36,374 bases of DNA, taken from NCBI GenBank assembly GCA_017403085.1, contig JAFQOQ010000015.1:1-36374 (forward strand), in the 5' to 3' direction. Position 1 is the stretch's first letter. Every line of letters starts with the position of its first letter. This document shows, in pieces, positions 1-7,098 of the stretch. The notes below the pieces were generated by a model that did not search any database, was not told where the DNA came from, and saw nothing but the letters and a program-made list of their open reading frames with translations. Both the position numbers and the translations under genes were made by a program. The stretch is from Alphaproteobacteria bacterium. Lineage in GTDB: Bacteria > Pseudomonadota > Alphaproteobacteria > Rs-D84.

Positions 1-1
1 A

Positions 2-310
2 CGTAAATTAGATTCGAATACAAATACGTGGGGAGAATGCATGTTGGAATCGTGCAATAGTGGATATGAAATGTATAACAATGCATGTATGGCCACGGTT
101 CGTGATTGCCCGGCAGATGTTCTGGCGGCGGTGGATGAAAATGCATCTGTGGGTGTGCAGACGTGGGGCGGCACAGCATATGGTCCATGTACGGTGACGG
201 AATGTAAGGAATCGTATATATTGGGTTTGACGGGCAAGTGTGATGGCCCGTTTGAACCAATTGATAAACCGATAGATAAGGATGATGAAACAGCCACAGG
301 TGATCAATAG
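2..310 (+). CDS. C-terminal end of a Cys-rich secreted protein (5' truncated)
   Basis: The reading frame is open from base 2 to the TAG at 308-310, so the true start lies outside the window. An ATG at 41 is in frame but has no ribosome-binding site. About 102 residues are visible. They contain two related Cys units, SCNSGYEMYNNAC and ECKESYILGLTGKC, of the form C-x(2)-[GS]-Y-x(6-8)-C, then an Asp/Lys/Pro-rich tail. Similar C..GY..C units occur in the protein at 25011-25877, so these may belong to one family of disulfide-rich exported proteins. I cannot name a function. A strong terminator follows directly. Confidence 0.6.
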   Translation, partial: RKLDSNTNTWGECMLESCNSGYEMYNNACMATVRDCPADVLAAVDENASVGVQTWGGTAYGPCTVTECKESYILGLTGKCDGPFEPIDKPIDKDDETATGDQ

Positions 311-320
311 TCATTAAAAT

Positions 321-347
321 AAAAAATGCCCCAACGGGGCGTTTTTA
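321..347. terminator. Bidirectional hairpin terminator after the partial gene
   Basis: GCCCC (328-332), loop AAC, GGGGC (336-340), flanked by an A-run on the left and a T-run on the right, so it can work on both strands. Confidence 0.8.
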
Positions 348-387
348 TTTGCGATATTGTTGCAGAGGCAACTAGGATTTTAACGAC

Positions 388-408
388 AAAAAGCGCGCCA
401 AGGCGCGC
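388..408 (-). terminator. rpsT terminator
   Basis: Inverted repeat GCGCGCC/GGCGCGC (393-399 and 402-408). On the minus strand it is followed by five T residues. It sits just past the rpsT stop codon. Confidence 0.75.
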
Positions 409-430
409 GAATTTGTTTGCGATAAACGCA

Positions 431-691
431 TTATGCCATCTTAGAAACTTTCTTGGTCAGGCGAGATACTTTGCGTGCAGCGCGCTTTTTAGGCATGATT
501 TTGCCAACCATTTTCATGATTTTGCTTTCTGCGCTGCGTGTTGCAACAACAGCCGCTGCTTTGTCGCCAGATTCAATTGCCGCCAATGCTTTCTTGGTTG
601 CTGTTTTTACCGCACTGCGACGAGATGTGTTAATAGCGTTCTTTTTCGCTGTTACTAAAATTCTTTTATCAGATGACTTGTGATTTGCCAC
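431..691 (-). CDS. rpsT: 30S ribosomal protein S20
   Basis: This 86-residue, very Lys/Arg/Ala-rich protein has the S20 pattern: an N-terminal MANHKSS..KRI, a repeated basic helix with TATKKALAAIESGD, and a C-terminal RKVSRLTKKV. S20 binds 16S rRNA early in small-subunit assembly, and 86 residues is the usual size. The start codon is GTG (complement of 689-691), preceded by AAAAGGA. It is transcribed divergently from plsY, and the two putative promoters overlap at 721-753. rpsT often neighbours dnaA in alphaproteobacteria; here dnaA is about 3 kb away. Confidence 0.95.
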   Translation of the reverse strand: MANHKSSDKRILVTAKKNAINTSRRSAVKTATKKALAAIESGDKAAAVVATRSAESKIMKMVGKIMPKKRAARKVSRLTKKVSKMA

Positions 692-720
692 GTTATTTTC
701 CTTTTATTTTCTTCACGTTT

Positions 721-753
721 TTGATATTTTATAGAAAACAAACATAAAATCAA
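721..753. promoter_or_regulatory. Overlapping divergent promoters, rpsT (-) and plsY (+)
   Basis: Plus strand: TTGATA (721-726), 18 bp, TAAAAT (745-750). Minus strand: TTGATT (complement of 748-753), 16 bp, TAAAAT (complement of 726-731). The two promoters occupy the same DNA, so they may compete. This is motif reading only. Confidence 0.5.
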
Positions 754-764
754 GGAAAAATAAC

Positions 765-1352
765 ATGATATATATAATTGCAATCGTCGTTTCTTATTTG
801 TTGGGTTCTGTGCCAATGGGGTTGTTGCTGACCCGGGTGATGGGCAAGGGGGATTTACGCAAAGTTGGCAGTGGTAATATCGGCGCAACGAATGTTATGC
901 GTGTGGGTGGCCTGCGTATGGCGGGGCTGGTGTGGTTGCTGGATATGGCCAAGGCAATTGCAGCGGTATTTATTGGGCGATATGTGTCGGGCGATGCGTT
1001 CGGTGCGTGGTGCGGTTTTGCCGCGATTGTGGGGCATTGTTATCCTGTATGGTTAAAGTTTAAAGGGGGCAAGGGGATTTCGTCGCTGTTTGGTGTTTTG
1101 TTGGCGGTCAGTCCGATGTCTTTTGTTGTTTGCGCAATAGAATGGTTGTTGGTGGCATTGACCAGTGGAATTTCTTCGTTGGGGGCGACAATCGTATTCT
1201 GTTTGATTCCGATTTTAGGGTTTGCAATCAGCTTTAATGTTGGTTTCGCGTTTTTGGCAATTGGGGCGTTGTGTATGTGGCGACACCGTGAAAATATTAA
1301 ACGATTGCTGAATAAAACCGAATCGAAGATAGAGTGGAAATGGAAAAAATAA
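765..1352 (+). CDS. plsY: Acyl-phosphate:glycerol-3-phosphate acyltransferase PlsY
   Basis: PlsY is an integral membrane enzyme that moves an acyl group from acyl-phosphate to glycerol-3-phosphate, the first acylation in phospholipid synthesis. At 195 residues it has the usual length. The family motifs are clear: GSVPMG near residue 15, GSGNIGATNVMR around 36-47, and GHCYPVWLKFKGGKG around 91-105. Hydrophobic segments fill the rest and the tail is basic. AAGGA lies 8-9 bases before the ATG, and a terminator follows at once, so it is probably monocistronic. plsC (26131-26838), the second acylation step, is also in the window. Confidence 0.95.
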   Translation: MIYIIAIVVSYLLGSVPMGLLLTRVMGKGDLRKVGSGNIGATNVMRVGGLRMAGLVWLLDMAKAIAAVFIGRYVSGDAFGAWCGFAAIVGHCYPVWLKFKGGKGISSLFGVLLAVSPMSFVVCAIEWLLVALTSGISSLGATIVFCLIPILGFAISFNVGFAFLAIGALCMWRHRENIKRLLNKTESKIEWKWKK

Positions 1353-1358
1353 AAAAAG

Positions 1359-1381
1359 GCACCCGTTTTTGGGTGCTTTTG
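1359..1381 (+). terminator. plsY terminator
   Basis: GCACCC (1359-1364), loop GTTTTT, GGGTGC (1371-1376), then TTTT. Confidence 0.8.
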
Positions 1382-1412
1382 TTTATTTGGTCTTTATTTT
1401 TTATTGATTTTA

Positions 1413-1421
1413 TGATATAAT
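1413..1421 (+). promoter_or_regulatory. Extended -10 promoter element
   Basis: TGATATAAT, an extended -10 (TG-n-TATAAT), lies 32 bases before the ATG at 1454. No convincing -35 is present. Confidence 0.5.
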
Positions 1422-1453
1422 ACAAATTATTAAGAGTTAATGGGGAAGGGAAT

Positions 1454-2311
1454 ATGAAACGATTTATTTCTTTTATGTTGGTATCTTTGTGCGCGGTTCC
1501 TGCGATTGCGGCAAGTTCAGCCAGACGTTCTATGTCTGATCAGATGATGGCAGCGCCACGTGCGGTTGCGTCTAAGGCACAGATTTCATCGGGTGCAATG
1601 GTTGTAAATCCGTCGCCAACGCCGGCGGTTGCGTCTGCACCAGTGGAAGAGGTTGTAACACCACAGCCAACATTGGCCGTCACACCAGAGGTGATGGTGC
1701 CTGTGCAAAAGAATAATCGCGAGGCAGAAAAGTTGGCCTGTATCAGTAATAATATTGGTGTTGGAAATACATTTGTTTGGGCGTCGCGTTATAGTAATAC
1801 CAGCAATTATTCTTCGATGGTTGAAGATGTTGAAAACCCAGAAAATAATACATGTTTTGTGCGTATTGAAATGAAGTCTGCGGACCCAAAGATTAGTGTT
1901 TCTGATATCGCGCCATTATATTATGAAATGGGGCGCACAATCACATGTGGCAGTTGGGCAGATGAAGGAAAGATGAAGCAACGTATTCTGGATGCCAAGA
2001 AATCTGGTCGTACATGGGCGACAATTGGTGGCGCGGTTGGTGGCGCAGGTGTTGGTGTTGGCGCAATGGAATTGTTCGGTAATAGGCTGATTGGTGGCAA
2101 GGTTATGGGACAAAAAGCATTAGAGGGAACAGAGAGATTGCGCTCGCAATTGTTGGCGTTAAAAGAAAAAGATATTTCACAATATAATGAATTTATTGCC
2201 CAGTTGTCGGTGATTAAAAAGAACTGTAATGATGCAGTTTGGGGCAAGGTATCAACAGAAAAACCAAAAGCGTGCGAGACGTATGTTGGTTTGTTTGATT
2301 TAGCAAATTAA
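1454..2311 (+). CDS. Exported protein of unknown function with a Gly-rich segment
   Basis: The 285-residue product starts with a signal peptide (basic MKR, hydrophobic core, AIAA about residue 20). A Pro/Ala/Val-rich low-complexity linker follows (roughly residues 45-90). The main domain has Cys at CISNN, NTCFVR, TITCGSW, KNCND and KACET. Around residues 195-220 lies IGGAVGGAGVGVGAM, a Gly-zipper-like segment that could insert in or pack against a membrane. A good ribosome-binding site (GGGGAAGGGA) precedes the ATG and a terminator follows. The protein at 5141-6940 has a similar late Gly/Ala/Val segment followed by basic residues, but the resemblance is weak. I do not recognise the family. 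Confidence 0.75.
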   Translation: MKRFISFMLVSLCAVPAIAASSARRSMSDQMMAAPRAVASKAQISSGAMVVNPSPTPAVASAPVEEVVTPQPTLAVTPEVMVPVQKNNREAEKLACISNNIGVGNTFVWASRYSNTSNYSSMVEDVENPENNTCFVRIEMKSADPKISVSDIAPLYYEMGRTITCGSWADEGKMKQRILDAKKSGRTWATIGGAVGGAGVGVGAMELFGNRLIGGKVMGQKALEGTERLRSQLLALKEKDISQYNEFIAQLSVIKKNCNDAVWGKVSTEKPKACETYVGLFDLAN

Positions 2312-2313
2312 AA

Positions 2314-2338
2314 ATTCCGCCAAGTGGCGGATTTTTTA
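2314..2338 (+). terminator. Terminator after the exported protein
   Basis: TCCGCC (2316-2321), loop AAGT, GGCGGA (2326-2331), then six T residues. Confidence 0.8.
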
Positions 2339-2390
2339 ATGGGGGCGATTCGGGCTTTATTTATATTGAATGTTTTCATATTATATGGGT

Positions 2391-3413
2391 ATGTCTGATT
2401 TATTTAATAAGTTATTGATTTTGCGTACGCCTGGGATTGGGCCGGTGAAATATAATAGTTTGCTGGCGCGATTCGAATCGTTGGATGCGGCGGTGGCGTC
2501 ATTGCGGGTGGATATGCAATTGCGCGATAATGTTTTGCGTGAAATGGAACGTGCGGAAAAATTGAACATATATTATATATGTGATGATGATGTGCGATAT
2601 CCGTGTGCGTTGCGGCGGGTAAAAAATCATCCGCCAGTAATCACAGTACGTGGAAATTTAGATGCGTTGTCGCGGTCTGCGGTTGCAATGGTGGGGACGC
2701 GTCATGCGACCGCCACGGGGATGGGTTTTGTTGCGGATTTAGCCCAGGCGTTCGCGGAAAATAATTATGCCGTTGTATCGGGTATGGCAATTGGTACAGA
2801 TACGGCCGCGCATAAGGGCGCATTGCGGGCGGCTGGGAATGCGCAAACGATTGCGGTGTTGGCGGGCGGTGTTGATTATATTTGGCCGGTAGAAAACGAA
2901 TCGCTGTACTATGAAATATTAGAACGGGGCGCGATCATAAGTGAAATGCCGGTGGGATTTGTGCCTGTGGCAACAAATTTTATTCAACGAAATCGGCATG
3001 TGGCAGGTATCGCAGATAAATTAATCTTGGGCGAAGCGGATATAAAATCAGGTTCAATGGCAACTGTGCGATTCGCAATTGATTATAATCGTGATGTGTG
3101 GGCAATACCGTCACATCCCACGGATAGCCGGGCCGCAGGGCCGAATTCACTGATAAAGTCTGGGGTTGCACGTTTGTGCAGTGGTGTGCAAGATTTTTTT
3201 GATTCAGATGATAAACAAACAGAAAATAAAAAAATGAAAAAAAATTCTGAAAATGATTTGTCACTGATAGATAAAATAGGAATGGTTCCAGTGTCAGAAT
3301 CTGTATTGGCAGAAGTTGTCGGAAAAACAGTTTCGGAAATTAAAAGTGAATTAGTCATCTTGGAATTGCAGGGTTTAGTGCGAAAAGTAGATGGCGGATA
3401 TGTTAGATTGTGA
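2391..3413 (+). CDS. dprA: DNA-processing protein DprA (Smf)
   Basis: DprA binds incoming single-stranded DNA during natural transformation and loads RecA. An N-terminal helical region (LLILRTPGIGPVKYNSLLARF) is followed by the Rossmann-like core: VAMVGTRHAT, VVSGMAIGTDTAAHKGAL, TIAVLAGGVDYIWP, RNRHVAGI and SGSMATVRFAIDYNRDVWAIPS. A C-terminal winged-helix-like segment ends the protein (about 340 residues, normal size). In-frame ATGs exist at 2370, 2385 and 2391. I prefer 2391 because MSDLF fits family N-termini. None has a Shine-Dalgarno sequence, and a TATTAT -10-like hexamer lies about 6 bases before 2391, so a leaderless message is possible. Confidence 0.92.
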   Translation: MSDLFNKLLILRTPGIGPVKYNSLLARFESLDAAVASLRVDMQLRDNVLREMERAEKLNIYYICDDDVRYPCALRRVKNHPPVITVRGNLDALSRSAVAMVGTRHATATGMGFVADLAQAFAENNYAVVSGMAIGTDTAAHKGALRAAGNAQTIAVLAGGVDYIWPVENESLYYEILERGAIISEMPVGFVPVATNFIQRNRHVAGIADKLILGEADIKSGSMATVRFAIDYNRDVWAIPSHPTDSRAAGPNSLIKSGVARLCSGVQDFFDSDDKQTENKKMKKNSENDLSLIDKIGMVPVSESVLAEVVGKTVSEIKSELVILELQGLVRKVDGGYVRL

Positions 3414-3757
3414 TTCTTGTCATGTATATACACTGTATATACAATGCCCAGAAAACGGGCAAAAAAACGAATCGTTGTCAAAAAATAAATGTTCAAAAAT
3501 TGTTTAACATTTGGTTGCAAACTGAAATTTATCTTATAACTTATTTGACGTATCCAAAACGATAAAAAACAAACAAAAACGGTTGAACTTTGGTTTAACC
3601 AAAACATTAAAAAAGCGAGAGAGTGTAGGGCAATAAAAAATACCAATTAATTCTGAACTGAATGATAACAGATAAGAATAATTGGCGTTTTGTGCAGGTG
3701 GTTTTTACAACCTTTGCGGGCAGGAAACTCTTTTTAGGGAAGGAAAGGAGAAACGGC
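3414..3757. other. 344-bp AT-rich intergenic region upstream of dnaA
   Basis: No convincing gene is present. Visible elements are a tandem pair of TGTATATACA palindromes (about 3423-3443), a GCCC..GGGC stem (about 3445-3460), a possible promoter TTGGTT (3511-3516), 18 bp, TATAAC (3535-3540), and the inverted repeat TTGGTT-T-AACCAA near 3590. I looked for DnaA boxes (TTATCCACA-type) and found none, so I do not call an origin. An in-frame extension of dnaA up to 3662 is open but unlikely. Confidence 0.5.
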
Positions 3758-5038
3758 ATGCAGATAGCGGCAACAACACAAATGACAAACTTGGAAACAA
3801 TCAAGGGGGCCATTGCCGCAAAAATCGATTCTGCTAGCTTTACTTCTTGGATTGCACCATTACAATTTGACGTCGCAGGTAATGAATTAACATTGGTTGC
3901 GCAAAATCAATTCTCGGCTGATTATATCAATAGTGTTTATAGCAATGTTTTAAATTCTGTTGCAAATCAATTTGGTTTAAATGTTCAAATCGTTGTACGT
4001 AATACGACGGCACGTAACGTGGCGCCGGTTGCAAATGATAATGCAACCCAGACATTTACACCGACACCAGTGGCAGATGTCGCACCAGTTGCATTTGATT
4101 CGTTTATTACATCTGATGAAAATTTGTTTGTTGTGTCTGCATGTAAAAAATTAGCAGCAGGCAGCGTTCCTTTTTCGCCATTGTTTATCTATGGTGCGTC
4201 TGGATGTGGCAAATCGTTGTTGGCAGATTGTATTCATAGCGCGGCACAGGGTCGTGTTTTGAAAATGAGTGGCGCGCAGTTCGTTGCAGATTTTACACGC
4301 AGTCTGCATGATCGTACGGTTTTTGCGTTCAAAGATTTCTGCCGCAATTGTGATACGTTTATTTTGGATGATGTGCAATGTCTGTCTGGCAAAAAAGCGA
4401 CAACAGATGAATTTGTGCAATTGGTTGTTGATTTGCGTAATGCAGGAAAAAATGTTGTTCTGACGGCAAATGCGGCACCAAATAATTTAACCGGTTTTGA
4501 TCGTCGTGCCCAGTCTTTGTTGGCATCTGGTTTGGTTGCAGATGTTGCGGCACCAAATGCGTTTGTGAAATCTGTTATGTTGAAACGTGCAGGTGTTGCT
4601 GCAGATATTGTTGATACACTGGGGGCGCGTATTGCAAATGATGGTCATTTGATTGCAGGTGTTGCAACAAAAATCAAAACATATGCAGATTTGATGGGAA
4701 CAAATGTTGATTTGGCAATCGCAACACGTTTGTTGTCTGATACGTTACAGGCAACCAAAACGCCGATGGCGATGGTCAAGGGTATGTGTGAAAAATTGGG
4801 TGTGTCATATGATGCGGTATGTGGTGCAGGTCGCAGTCGTAATTTGGTCTTGGCACGCCAGATGATGATGGTTGTTTTAAAGGGTGCCACGGGTTTGTCT
4901 TTATCAGAAATTGGTAATTTTGTTGGTGGTCGTGATCATGCAACAGTATTGTATGCGATTAAGCAAATTGAAAAATTGCAACAGTCTGATTTGGTATTGG
5001 CTGCACAAATTCAGCAGATGATTAACGAATATAAATAA
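3758..5038 (+). CDS. dnaA: Chromosomal replication initiator DnaA, divergent AAA+ domain
   Basis: DnaA binds origin boxes and opens DNA. The start at 3758 is fixed by AAGGAG 8 bases upstream and gives 426 residues. Domain I (about 1-80) includes FTSWIAPLQF. A short Ala/Thr/Pro linker follows. The AAA+ domain has Walker A GASGCGKS (146-153) and Walker B FILDDVQ (about 201-207). Domain IV keeps the basic loop region (GRSRNLVLARQ) and the signature GGRDHATVLYA. Aligned by eye to E. coli, the box VII segment reads RRAQSLLASGL, putting Leu (residue 254) at the arginine-finger position, and the sensor II Arg position reads His (297). Sensor I is Asn instead of Asp. DNA binding therefore looks intact while nucleotide control is altered. 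dnaN is not adjacent; it is 12 kb downstream. Confidence 0.9.
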   Translation: MQIAATTQMTNLETIKGAIAAKIDSASFTSWIAPLQFDVAGNELTLVAQNQFSADYINSVYSNVLNSVANQFGLNVQIVVRNTTARNVAPVANDNATQTFTPTPVADVAPVAFDSFITSDENLFVVSACKKLAAGSVPFSPLFIYGASGCGKSLLADCIHSAAQGRVLKMSGAQFVADFTRSLHDRTVFAFKDFCRNCDTFILDDVQCLSGKKATTDEFVQLVVDLRNAGKNVVLTANAAPNNLTGFDRRAQSLLASGLVADVAAPNAFVKSVMLKRAGVAADIVDTLGARIANDGHLIAGVATKIKTYADLMGTNVDLAIATRLLSDTLQATKTPMAMVKGMCEKLGVSYDAVCGAGRSRNLVLARQMMMVVLKGATGLSLSEIGNFVGGRDHATVLYAIKQIEKLQQSDLVLAAQIQQMINEYK

Positions 5039-5040
5039 TA

Positions 5041-5065
5041 CCCCCCCCGCATCGGGGCGTTTTTA
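5041..5065 (+). terminator. dnaA terminator
   Basis: A run of eight C residues leads into the stem CCCCG (5045-5049), loop CAT, CGGGG (5053-5057), then a T-run. Confidence 0.75.
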
Positions 5066-5068
5066 TAT

Positions 5069-5097
5069 TTGGAATAAGTCATAAAATATGATAAAAT
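5069..5097 (+). promoter_or_regulatory. Promoter of the duplicated-domain secreted protein
   Basis: TTGGAA (5069-5074), 17 bp, TAAAAT (5092-5097) with the extended -10 TGA. The same -35 occurs at 29532. Confidence 0.6.
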
Positions 5098-5140
5098 TAA
5101 AACAATGAAGTTGTTTTGCCTGAAAAAGGAGAGGGTGAAT

Positions 5141-6940
5141 ATGAAAAAGTATTTTATAGGTTTTGTGGCGGTTATGGCGTTGTTGATGGTTTTTCCATTG
5201 GATTCGTTCGCAGATGATGGTAGTTATTTAGAAATACAAAATCTTTATGGTACTGGCAATTATGGTGGGGCGCCAAAGGCGACTAGTATTGTGAAGCAAT
5301 TTGGGTGCGGATTAAACCAAATGACCCTGGAGGGGAATCAAGATCCAGATGATGATGAGTTCTTGTATGATAGTTTGGAGGCTTTTAATTCTGCCCCGAA
5401 AAACAACGGAACTTATGCAGTCCAAGGAATGGTATGGGAATGTGATAATGAGTTTTGTGGCCATAATGAAGAAAAACAGATGGGGGCGGGACACGTTTTT
5501 GAAGGGAAAGTGATTGATAGTCCTGTTAAGTATAGATGTAAAACGGGTGGTTTTAGGCAGAGTCATTGGGAACCAATAGTTGCAGACGCGATATGTGGTG
5601 AAACAACCGTAAGTTTTGACGGAAATCAAAAACCGGCTGATAATGAGTTTTTGTATGAAAATACCATGGCGTGGAATTCTGTACAGGGGCGTCCAGATGG
5701 AGCGACGGTTGCTGGCGGTCGTGTTTATGAGTGTGATGATGAGCATTGTCATAATAATGAAAAGGTTGATATGCCAGCAGGACATTATTTTATGGGCGAG
5801 CGTATTGACGAAGCGGTTTCTTATCGTTGTGCTTCCGGATTCTGGAATGGTCAAGGAATCGACGATACTTGGGTTCGTATGAATAATGGATGTCGTTTCG
5901 GGGGGAGAGATATCCCAGTTGGTTGGTATACGGATGCAAATGGGACGCGTATGCAATTAACGTATGCTGAATGTAGTCAAGTTGATGATATGAATCCGGC
6001 GGATATTAATAAATTGTTTAATTTGGAATGTCTGGACGGTGGGCAAATGCGCTGTGTGCCGGTTGATGGTGGCAGTAGTGATGCGGGCGGTGGGGCGCAT
6101 TCTGTATGCCCAAGTGGTTCATCGAATACAATTCGGTCACAGGAAAATTGTGCAGCAAATCAGGTTTTCAAGTGTGTGGAAAATGCGGCGACAGGCGAAT
6201 GTATTTGTGGGCGCTGTGATGACAAGGCTGCTGTGACACCAGTGCCACCGGTAAAGCCAAATCCTGTTCCACAAAACTGTAAGCAGAAACGCGCAACAGA
6301 TGAAGGTAAGGCGTGCTGTGATGTTGAGCCAGTGGGGGCAAAATGGGAAAATAACCAGTGTGTATGTCCAAATGGTATGAAGTTTGAAATGGACGCCAAG
6401 ACCAAGGCAGGGCGTTGCATGCCGGTTGCGGGCGCGTCATTTGATTGCCCGGCATCTGTGACGGCATTGTTGGCGGAATATCGTGTTAAGTGTGCGCTGA
6501 AACCGGCAATTATGGCGGTGATTAAGGAAATTGACGATTTGTGTAAATCATCAACTAGAACCGCAGAACGGTATAATGCGCTGATGGCAACATTGACTGC
6601 GTTGCATCCAGAAAATTGTGCCAGTGAAGTGGCTGAGGCTGTTATTGAGCATAGTACGACCCAGGTAGAACGCAGAATAACAGATGCAACCGCACAGTTG
6701 GAATCAATGGCAGATGGTTTGAAAGTGACGGTGTGGAAGAACGAAGATGGAAAGTTTAATACAGCGCGTTTGGCATCGGATTCGATTGCGGGTGTTGTGT
6801 TGGGTACAACCGGCGCATTGGTCACCAGCAGTGTTGTAAAGAAAAACCAAGTTGAAAATGGTTTTGAAGATATTCAATGTACCGTTGGCGGTCAGGTTGT
6901 CGCCAGCTGGGGTGACGAGTTCCGCGTCGGTATCCAATAA
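5141..6940 (+). CDS. Large secreted Cys-rich protein with tandem duplicated domain
   Basis: AAAAAGGAGAGGG directly precedes the ATG at 5141, so I choose it over the in-frame ATG at 5105; the product is 599 residues. A signal peptide ends near residue 24 (DSFA/DDG). Residues 56-133 and 152-230 are two copies of one roughly 79-residue domain. Shared features are C, GNQ(D/K)P, (D/N)EFLY, EC(D)-x-x-x-C, H-N-E-K, GAGH or PAGH, and YRC at the end. More Cys-rich segments follow, including CVCPNGMKF. The C-terminal third is helical and ends in a Gly/Ala/Val-rich, membrane-compatible segment (SIAGVVLGTTGALVTSSVV), then KKNQVENGFED. It has its own promoter and terminator. I know no function; it is probably periplasmic or surface-exposed. 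Confidence 0.75.
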   Translation: MKKYFIGFVAVMALLMVFPLDSFADDGSYLEIQNLYGTGNYGGAPKATSIVKQFGCGLNQMTLEGNQDPDDDEFLYDSLEAFNSAPKNNGTYAVQGMVWECDNEFCGHNEEKQMGAGHVFEGKVIDSPVKYRCKTGGFRQSHWEPIVADAICGETTVSFDGNQKPADNEFLYENTMAWNSVQGRPDGATVAGGRVYECDDEHCHNNEKVDMPAGHYFMGERIDEAVSYRCASGFWNGQGIDDTWVRMNNGCRFGGRDIPVGWYTDANGTRMQLTYAECSQVDDMNPADINKLFNLECLDGGQMRCVPVDGGSSDAGGGAHSVCPSGSSNTIRSQENCAANQVFKCVENAATGECICGRCDDKAAVTPVPPVKPNPVPQNCKQKRATDEGKACCDVEPVGAKWENNQCVCPNGMKFEMDAKTKAGRCMPVAGASFDCPASVTALLAEYRVKCALKPAIMAVIKEIDDLCKSSTRTAERYNALMATLTALHPENCASEVAEAVIEHSTTQVERRITDATAQLESMADGLKVTVWKNEDGKFNTARLASDSIAGVVLGTTGALVTSSVVKKNQVENGFEDIQCTVGGQVVASWGDEFRVGIQ

Positions 6941-6960
6941 TCAGATGAGGAAAGACAAAA

Positions 6961-6989
6961 AACACCGCGTTATGCGGTGTTTTTTTTTT
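6961..6989. terminator. Bidirectional terminator
   Basis: AACACCGC (6961-6968), loop GTTAT, GCGGTGTT (6974-6981), T-run to 6989. The A-run on the left could also serve parE from the other side. Confidence 0.85.
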
Positions 6990-7098
6990 ATGAATATAAA
7001 AGGGATATTGCCTGGGGCTGAAAATTACAATTTTGCGGGGATGCGCAAGTCATGCGATGACACGGGGGATGAAGTGACGCAACAAGGTTTTGTATCGT

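Noticed and set aside
3662-3757. N-terminal extension of DnaA from ATG 3662
   Set aside because: A strong AAGGAG sits in front of ATG 3758, and the extra residues do not resemble DnaA domain I.
3414-3757. Replication origin upstream of dnaA
   Set aside because: No DnaA-box-like sequences, and GC skew could not be computed; only AT-richness and palindromes are visible.
5041-5048. Eight-C tract as a phase-variable switch
   Set aside because: It lies after the dnaA stop and forms part of the terminator stem, so slippage would not change a reading frame.
5312-5956. Long minus-strand open frame opposite the Cys-rich secreted gene
   Set aside because: No ribosome-binding site, no recognisable domain, and the plus strand has a clear signal peptide and duplicated domain.
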